A stretch of 64,000 bases of DNA from Vulcanimicrobiota bacterium (GTDB taxonomy: Bacteria > Vulcanimicrobiota > Vulcanimicrobiia > Vulcanimicrobiales > Vulcanimicrobiaceae), in assembly GCA_003161435.1 (NCBI GenBank), contig PMOS01000005.1, positions 62,001 to 126,000 on the forward strand. Reading direction: 5' to 3'. The notes under the pieces were generated by a model, which saw only the letters and a program-made list of their open reading frames with translations, made no database searches and was not told where the DNA came from. This document shows, piece by piece, positions 59,140 through 64,000 of the stretch; the stretch's first letter is position 1, and each line of letters begins with the position of its first letter. A program made the translations under genes and the position numbers.

Positions 59140-59877
59140 ATGCGAGCGGTCCTCATCACCGGCGCGACCTCCGGAATCGGCCGAGCGGCAGCGGTCGCGT
59201 TTGCGGCGCTCGGAGACTCCGTTATCGCGGTAGGACGGAACGCCGAACGAGGCAAATCGATCGTCGACGAATGCGCCTCGCTGCCTGGCGGCGTCGAGTT
59301 CTTTGAAGCCGACGTAACCGCAGCGTCTGCGGCCGCCGAGATGGTCGCTTTCGCGCGGAGGCGGTACGGGCGGCTCGACATTGCGTGCAATAACGCCGGT
59401 TGGCAAGAGCCGCGCCGCCTGCTCGCCGATCAGCCGTTCGATCTCTACTCGCGCGTTTTCGACACGAACGTCGGTGCCGTGGTGCGCGCGATGTGCGCGG
59501 AGCTCGAATGCATGGTCGAACAGAGGACGGGGATCATCGTCAACGTGGGGTCGGCGAGCGCATATCGAAATCCCAATGTCGGCCTATCGCTCTATTCCGC
59601 CTCAAAGGCGGCGGTCGCGTCCTTGACGCGCTCCGCCGCTATGGAATATGGGCCGATGGGCATACGGATCAACCTCGTTTCGCCTGGGCGCGTCCTAACT
59701 CCAATGATGGCGGCGTCGGGCGTCGGCGACGTCGACGCGATCGCTGCGTCGTTGCCGGCTCAACGGATGGGTCGTCCGGCGGACGTGGCGCATGCGATCA
59801 CTTGGCTGTCGTCCGAAAACGCATCCTACGTTTTCGGCGCCGACCTTCGCATAGACGGCGGCTTCGGCGCGACCTGA
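59140..59877 (+). CDS. Short-chain dehydrogenase/reductase
   Basis: This 245-residue classical SDR has a Rossmann entry TGATSGIG at residues 7-14 and NNAG near 84-87. The catalytic serine lies in VNVGSASAYRN, Tyr-x3-Lys reads YSASK near 149-153, and a C-terminal VFGADLRIDGGFGAT is typical of the family. The substrate is unknown. It is divergent from the TetR gene and likely controlled by it. The 151 bases after it hold no gene I can support. Confidence 0.92.
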   Translation: MRAVLITGATSGIGRAAAVAFAALGDSVIAVGRNAERGKSIVDECASLPGGVEFFEADVTAASAAAEMVAFARRRYGRLDIACNNAGWQEPRRLLADQPFDLYSRVFDTNVGAVVRAMCAELECMVEQRTGIIVNVGSASAYRNPNVGLSLYSASKAAVASLTRSAAMEYGPMGIRINLVSPGRVLTPMMAASGVGDVDAIAASLPAQRMGRPADVAHAITWLSSENASYVFGADLRIDGGFGAT

Positions 59878-60028
59878 CACGCCGTGCACTCGAGCCGTGT
59901 CGAATTCGACGCCGCGCTCGACGCGGTCGCGCAATCCGACTGATGCGGCGACCAACCGCCGCCATCGTGCAGCGCGACGAATGCCTCGTGGGCTCCGCTT
60001 AGTGGCACATGCGAAAGAAGGGCCGCCG

Positions 60029-60790
60029 TTAGTTGCCCGCGTGATCGAACTTCGCAAGATCTACGGGCAACTTCTTGAGCACCTCGTCCAGGTCTGCGAC
60101 AACACCGGCTGCGCTCCGGGATATCCTCGGGCCATGCGGGTCCGCGCGCCCGCTAGCGTCGTCGGGCTCCTTCTGTAGCTTGACTATGTTGTGCAACGAG
60201 ACGCGCATCTTCGACACGACGAGATAGACGCGTCGTAATACATCGGGTTTGAGCGCGTTGGCGACATCCGTCCCGAATACTTCTCCGATTAGTGAGTCCC
60301 AGTTCCCGGTCGTCGCCTCTACGCCCATCTCGGGATTGTGGCCGAAGCCGCTCATCCCCGCCTTGAATATCGAAAGGATGCTCGCGACCTTGTAAGCCGT
60401 TGCGGAATTTCGCGTTCGGTCCTGCAACAACGGTACGACAGCGAGGATTAACGTCGCGATAACGAGACCCAGCGTCAGCAACGCGATGGGGTCGCTCCAT
60501 AGCCGATTCCAAAGTGGCCGTTCCATATCAGCGCTGGCCGTGAGAATCGCCGAGTGGTCTTTGTATCTTTCCGACTCGACCAAGACCCCGCTGCCCTTTA
60601 GCACAGCCGCGGCGGCGTGTTGCTGATTCGCATCGCTTGAGCGCAGTTCGCTCGCAACGATGTTTTTGATCGCCTTCGTTTGAACCGAAGAGAACGGCTG
60701 TTTCTGTGCCGCTGATTCGGATGGCGCAAGAGCGATGGCGCCCGTGAGCGCGACGATGAGACAGCCGACTTTGATGCTGCGCTTGATCAT
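60029..60790 (-). CDS. Exported membrane-anchored protein, unknown function
   Basis: I do not recognise this 253-residue protein. It has a signal peptide (about residues 1-28), a short extracytoplasmic stretch, one transmembrane helix near 105-122, and a C-terminal domain of about 130 residues that would be cytoplasmic, rich in charged helices. The start is ATG at 60790. Codon third positions are less GC-rich than in the core genes of the window. Confidence 0.6.
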   Translation of the reverse strand: MIKRSIKVGCLIVALTGAIALAPSESAAQKQPFSSVQTKAIKNIVASELRSSDANQQHAAAAVLKGSGVLVESERYKDHSAILTASADMERPLWNRLWSDPIALLTLGLVIATLILAVVPLLQDRTRNSATAYKVASILSIFKAGMSGFGHNPEMGVEATTGNWDSLIGEVFGTDVANALKPDVLRRVYLVVSKMRVSLHNIVKLQKEPDDASGRADPHGPRISRSAAGVVADLDEVLKKLPVDLAKFDHAGN

Positions 60791-60921
60791 AGTGCGATAT
60801 TCCCCATGCGTGCGAAGGCATCCGGCAGTATCGAGCTGGAAGCAAAGCTAGTGCTTCGGGGCGTGAATCGACCCGCAACCCCGTCAGGACGGCATGGACC
60901 CCGACTCGGGCTGGCCTAGAT

Positions 60922-61311
60922 GTGCACTATGCGGGTGATGGGGTCGGGTGCGCCGTGACGTTTCGCGCATTCGCGGACACCATCAAGAACGGGCTCCAGC
61001 TGCTCGGCATCGAGGCCCGAGTACGAGTCACGTCCGCGCGGTGGACGCTGGTTCAATGCGTCGTCGATTTCGTCGCGATCGACGCATCGCACTGGCGGGT
61101 GTCGTCATGGCGAACTGCCTTAGCATCCGAGCCGGGCCCGCAGACCGACCTGGGCACGAAGATCCCCGAGGAACTCGATTGCGTCGCCGCTCGTCTGCAT
61201 GAAGCAAACCGCGGCAGTGCCCTTTCGGCGGATTGGATGCGGCCCAAGCGCTGTGATCCTCCTGCCACAACCACAACCGCCCGGACAACGCCCCAGCCAA
61301 AGGGGCTATGA
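60922..61311 (+). CDS. Possible small protein, unknown function
   Basis: This open frame of 129 residues starts with GTG at 60922 or GTG 60955. The part VTFRAFADTIKNGLQLLGIE to WTLVQCVVDFVAIDASHW looks like genuine strand-helix sequence with typical codon use, but there is no family match I can name and no clear ribosome binding site. An antisense frame of similar length exists, so this call is weak. Confidence 0.35.
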   Translation: MHYAGDGVGCAVTFRAFADTIKNGLQLLGIEARVRVTSARWTLVQCVVDFVAIDASHWRVSSWRTALASEPGPQTDLGTKIPEELDCVAARLHEANRGSALSADWMRPKRCDPPATTTTARTTPQPKGL

Positions 61312-61385
61312 CCTGCTTGACTAAGAGGTCAAGGGAATTATGGTTGCCCTGCGTGGGTGAGCAATGGACCTGGTTCATCGATCAC

Positions 61386-61712
61386 ATGAGCGACGAGATT
61401 CGCTTCGTGACGGGAGCGCCAGTCCTGTCGGTCACCGGGCTCCTATTCGCTATTGCAATCGCCTACGTTCTCGCTCGCGCTCGGTATCATGGGATCGTCG
61501 CCAACCTAAAGTCTGTCGTTGACCTTCGAAACGAGCAGTTAGCTGATTCTCAAAACAAGCTCAGCGGAGCACAGCGGACGCTCAGTGAACCTCGACCGCA
61601 TATCCTGTGGATCCAAGAATCAGGAAGATTCCGAGTCGCTACCGAGGATGAGGTGCGGATTCACGCGGGTTGGGCCACGCCGCAGGATGATCCATCCACT
61701 TTCGGGGCTTAA
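61386..61712 (+). CDS. Small single-pass membrane protein with coiled-coil segment
   Basis: This is a protein of about 108 residues with one transmembrane helix (about residues 14-33), a following helix with heptad-like leucines (NLKSVVDLRNEQLADSQNKL), and a short C-terminal domain (HILWIQESGRFRVATEDEV). No family is recognised. ATG 61386 is chosen over upstream starts because the helix begins soon after it. It precedes the lipase gene by 53 bases. Confidence 0.45.
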   Translation: MSDEIRFVTGAPVLSVTGLLFAIAIAYVLARARYHGIVANLKSVVDLRNEQLADSQNKLSGAQRTLSEPRPHILWIQESGRFRVATEDEVRIHAGWATPQDDPSTFGA

Positions 61713-61765
61713 CTGCCCCTGGGCAGTTTGCTCGACCAGCCTCAACATGAAGAAGGGCGAGTCAT

Positions 61766-62722
61766 ATGGCTGTATTGCCGACTCCGCAACAATATGCATC
61801 AGCCATGGAGTTGGCTGCGATCGCGTACACGGACGAGACGAATCTCGGTGCGCAGCACGCCGATATGCAAAAGGCGCTCCAGGCACTTCAAGCGTGGGAG
61901 CTCGGACCGTGGACGCTCGTGTGGGGACCGGCGACCGATCAAGGAATCCTCGCCTACGTCGCGCAGGCCGCGGACAAGACGACCTACGCTCTGGCGTTTC
62001 GCGGATCGCTGAGCCAGATCGTCGCGCACGACTTCTTACGAAATTGGCTCGACAATGACGCCGACGTGCTCAAACAGGTTCCGTTCGACTACCCGGCGAG
62101 CGCGGGCGCGCACATCTCGTCCGGCGCAAACGCCTTCCTAGGCTCGGTGCAAGGCTTGGTCGATCCGATCACCCAGCAGAAGCTGCCCGCGTTCATCGGC
62201 GGGCTCGCCGGCAACGGGCCGATCAACCTCATCATCACCGGCCACAGTCTCGGCGGCGGGCTGGTTCAGATTGGCTCGCTGTGGCTGTACGCGCAGCTCG
62301 CGCCCGCGACGCGCGCGAAGATCACGTTCCTGCCATGCACCTTCGCGGCGCCGACGTTCGGCAATCAGCAATTCGCGACGCTGTACGAGACGACGTTCCC
62401 GAATGCGTATCGCGCGGTGAACACGCTCGACATCGTGCCGATGGCGTTCGAGAATCTTTCCGGCGTGCAGCAGAGCTATCCGAGTCCGGGCCAGACGCTG
62501 ACCGAGTTCGACCCGGTGCTCGACGCGGTCGCGCAGACGTTCAAGGACTCGACCGGAAACGTGTACCGCTCGGTGAACGGCGGTACGCTCTTCTCATTCA
62601 CCGGCTGGATGCCGCAGAGCGCCGCGGGATGGGATCAAATCGCCGCCACCAATCACGCCACGGCTACGTATCTCGACTTCGTGCGAAAGCAGGCGTACCA
62701 AACGCTGTACGGCGGATCTTGA
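61766..62722 (+). CDS. Class 3 lipase (alpha/beta hydrolase)
   Basis: This 318-residue protein of the Lipase_3 family has the nucleophile elbow GHSLGG at residues 159-164 (Ser161). Upstream is AFRGS near 78-82, which is the usual oxyanion-region motif, and downstream FAAPTFGNQQF near 193, then a D-containing strand (NTLDIVPMAF). A catalytic histidine candidate is in the TNHATATYLDF stretch near the end. No signal peptide is visible, so it may act inside the cell or be exported by another route. GAAGGGCGAG precedes ATG 61766. The next gene follows after 5 bases. Confidence 0.88.
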   Translation: MAVLPTPQQYASAMELAAIAYTDETNLGAQHADMQKALQALQAWELGPWTLVWGPATDQGILAYVAQAADKTTYALAFRGSLSQIVAHDFLRNWLDNDADVLKQVPFDYPASAGAHISSGANAFLGSVQGLVDPITQQKLPAFIGGLAGNGPINLIITGHSLGGGLVQIGSLWLYAQLAPATRAKITFLPCTFAAPTFGNQQFATLYETTFPNAYRAVNTLDIVPMAFENLSGVQQSYPSPGQTLTEFDPVLDAVAQTFKDSTGNVYRSVNGGTLFSFTGWMPQSAAGWDQIAATNHATATYLDFVRKQAYQTLYGGS

Positions 62723-62727
62723 GCGCT

Positions 62728-63210
62728 ATGATCGCGCCGTTGCTCTTGGCCGTCGACTTCATGAACTTCACGTACGCGACGAACCCGTGCAAGAGCAACG
62801 TACCGGTGCCCGTCGTGATGCGCAAAGGCCAGTTCTCCTATTTCGACAAGAAGATGGCGGCCGGCTTCGACCTCCACGTCGATTCGGTCAGCGCGGGTAG
62901 CCTCCAAAGCGGGACGCGACAAGACGTCGTCATCGTCGCGTGCGACTTTCCGGTCGGCGGCACCGCGGCGGCATATCTCTTCGACGAGCGCAAGGGGAGC
63001 GCAGTATTGCTCGCGCAGGTCGGGACCGCCAACTGGGGCGGCGATTGGGGAGCCGGACCCAGCTCGATCCACGTGCGCTTCACGAAGAACTTCTTGTACG
63101 TCGATGACTGCAAAGACACCGACTGCACGATGAACCTCGTGACGACGTACGCCCTGCGCGCCGGAAAGCTCGAGAAAGTCTACGTCGAGACGCACAAGCG
63201 CAAGCAATAG
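62728..63210 (+). CDS. Secreted or periplasmic protein, unknown function
   Basis: I do not recognise this 160-residue protein. A short hydrophobic N-terminus (MIAPLLLAVDFMNF) may be a signal peptide. The rest is beta-rich, with four cysteines (PCKSN, VACDF, DDCKDTDC) and repeated strand patterns such as VIVACDFPVGGTAAAYLFDE. It is 5 bases downstream of the lipase and probably co-transcribed, so it could be a partner or chaperone; that is inference. Confidence 0.6.
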   Translation: MIAPLLLAVDFMNFTYATNPCKSNVPVPVVMRKGQFSYFDKKMAAGFDLHVDSVSAGSLQSGTRQDVVIVACDFPVGGTAAAYLFDERKGSAVLLAQVGTANWGGDWGAGPSSIHVRFTKNFLYVDDCKDTDCTMNLVTTYALRAGKLEKVYVETHKRKQ

Positions 63211-63264
63211 CCGATCTCGGGCTCGTCCCCAGGCCCGGGGGTGAAGTTACCGAATAGGCTCCCT

Positions 63265-63741
63265 ATGCAAAACAAGCTGCTGCTCGGTACCATCGGCGCA
63301 ATCGTCGGTGCCGTCATCGGCGCCATCGCTTGGGCCGCCATCACCGCGACCACGAACTTCCAGATCGGTTACATGGCGATCGGAATCGGCTTCCTGGTGG
63401 GCTTCGCGATGCGAACGTTCAGCGGCGGGCGAGAGCGCATCGAAGGGATCGTCGCCGGCGCCGTTGCGCTGCTGGGTTGCGCGCTCGGCAATCTCTTGGC
63501 GATCGTCGTTACGATCGGGCAACACGATCACTACCCGCTCGCGGGCATGCTGCTGGGGTTGGCGCGAAATCCGCTCGCGGCGGTCGAGCTGTTGCGCATC
63601 GGATTCGACTGGATGGATCTGCTGTTCTACGCGATCGCGGCGTACGCGGCATACCGCACGGCCCTCGCACCGGCGCGTCGCGCGCCGGTGCCGCAACCCG
63701 TACAACCCGCGCCGCCGCCGGTCGAACCAAACGCGTCGTGA
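63265..63741 (+). CDS. Small polytopic membrane protein
   Basis: This is a protein of about 158 residues with four hydrophobic segments: near 5-24, 35-50, 62-85 and 110-130. A proline-rich cytoplasmic tail ends it (PVPQPVQPAPPPVEP). Glycine-rich GAIVGAVIGAIAW in the first helix resembles small membrane proteins with GxxxG packing. ATG 63265 is preferred over GTG 63241. No function can be assigned. Confidence 0.6.
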   Translation: MQNKLLLGTIGAIVGAVIGAIAWAAITATTNFQIGYMAIGIGFLVGFAMRTFSGGRERIEGIVAGAVALLGCALGNLLAIVVTIGQHDHYPLAGMLLGLARNPLAAVELLRIGFDWMDLLFYAIAAYAAYRTALAPARRAPVPQPVQPAPPPVEPNAS

Positions 63742-64000
63742 CCGCGTCCGCGATCAGCTAGCGGCTACCCGGCCCGCGTACATGCGTTGAGCCACGATCC
63801 GTGCTCGGCGGGCCACCGCGGATTGGGCTAGGCGGAAGTCGACCATGTGGCCGTCGCGCTGGATCTCGACCAGAGACGATGCATTGTGTCGACGAGCGAT
63901 TTTCTGGCTTTGGCACTCGTCGCGGAACGGTCGTCGACGCTCTTAATTACCGGGCTCCATGACTTTCAGAGCCCTGGAATCGATTACAGCTACTTGCCAA
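63742..64000. other. Window end without a supported gene
   Basis: The last 259 bases contain no convincing start-to-stop gene. A minus-strand frame ending at TGA 63754 is open back to about 63910 and reads like protein sequence (IARRHNASSLVEIQRDGHM), but it has no ATG, GTG or TTG before an upstream TAA except a late ATG. It may be the decayed end of a gene, or it may be chance. Confidence 0.4.

Noticed and set aside
61028-61378. Minus-strand frame of 116 codons opposite the weak gene at 60922
   Set aside because: The sequence is tryptophan/arginine-rich without secondary-structure logic; the plus frame has better codon use, though it is also only weakly supported.
63754-63910. Minus-strand gene at the window end
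   Set aside because: Open frame without a usable start codon before an in-frame TAA; recorded only as an unsupported stretch.

Overview
The window is a 64 kb chromosomal segment of a high-GC, free-living bacterium. It carries housekeeping, respiratory and cofactor genes packed into short operons, with no phage, conjugation or insertion-sequence genes, no CRISPR array, and no rRNA or tRNA that I could find. The mix of menaquinone and polyprenyl synthesis, TatA/TatC, System II cytochrome c assembly, a Rieske/cytochrome b-c complex, TonB-like proteins and NTPase/winged-helix regulators suits a poorly cultured lineage such as Candidatus Eremiobacterota (WPS-2) or a neighbouring phylum. That placement is inference from gene content and composition; there is no marker RNA here to confirm it.

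Layout. 0-4.5 kb: two paralogous NTPase/winged-helix regulators flank a GT87-like membrane glycosyltransferase, and each regulator has a DevR/NarL-type inverted repeat about 22 bases upstream of its start. 4.5-12.9 kb: DUF192 protein, a membrane-anchored protein, a TIGR00300-type ornithine cyclodeaminase, rsmI, metG, two tandem TonB-like paralogues and tatD. 12.8-19.7 kb: phospholipase-D-like protein, menaquinone methyltransferase, polyprenyl diphosphate synthase, tatA, tatC, resB, ccsA and a c-type cytochrome. 19.8-23.8 kb: selO, a VOC-family gene broken by an in-frame amber codon, and a marR / zinc ribbon / DUF3052-like / RRM run. 24-26.2 kb: a Tat-signal Rieske protein and a single-chain cytochrome b-c, ending in a strong terminator. 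26.5-26.8 kb: a gene-free block of nested inverted repeats that looks like a structured RNA or palindromic element.

28.5-37 kb is a tetrapyrrole operon: a SirC-HemC-HemD fusion, hemB, a MobA-like protein, hemL, hemA, a CobA-HemD fusion and a DUF92 membrane protein. Together these cover glutamyl-tRNA to uroporphyrinogen III and on to sirohydrochlorin. 37-43.5 kb: tandem small secreted cysteine proteins, a GNAT remnant, an EmrB-type exporter, glutaredoxin, a TonB-like protein, an Ldh2-type dehydrogenase and a GlcD-type oxidase. 43.5-48.7 kb: an odd membrane protein, glpK, glpD and an MFS carboxylate transporter. 48.7-52.5 kb: accessory genes, arginase and an AI-2E-type permease. 52.6-56.9 kb: a BMP-type nucleoside ABC transporter. 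57-64 kb: a beta-lactamase-fold protein, a TetR/SDR divergent pair with an operator-like repeat, and several unrecognised exported or membrane proteins around a class 3 lipase.

A short REP-like sequence (core of the type CTTCGACAAGCTCAG) recurs at the 3' ends of metG, ccsA, hemL and a truncated acetyltransferase. In three of those places it supplies the stop codon or the last codons, and at hemL/hemA it also supplies the apparent ribosome binding site of hemA.
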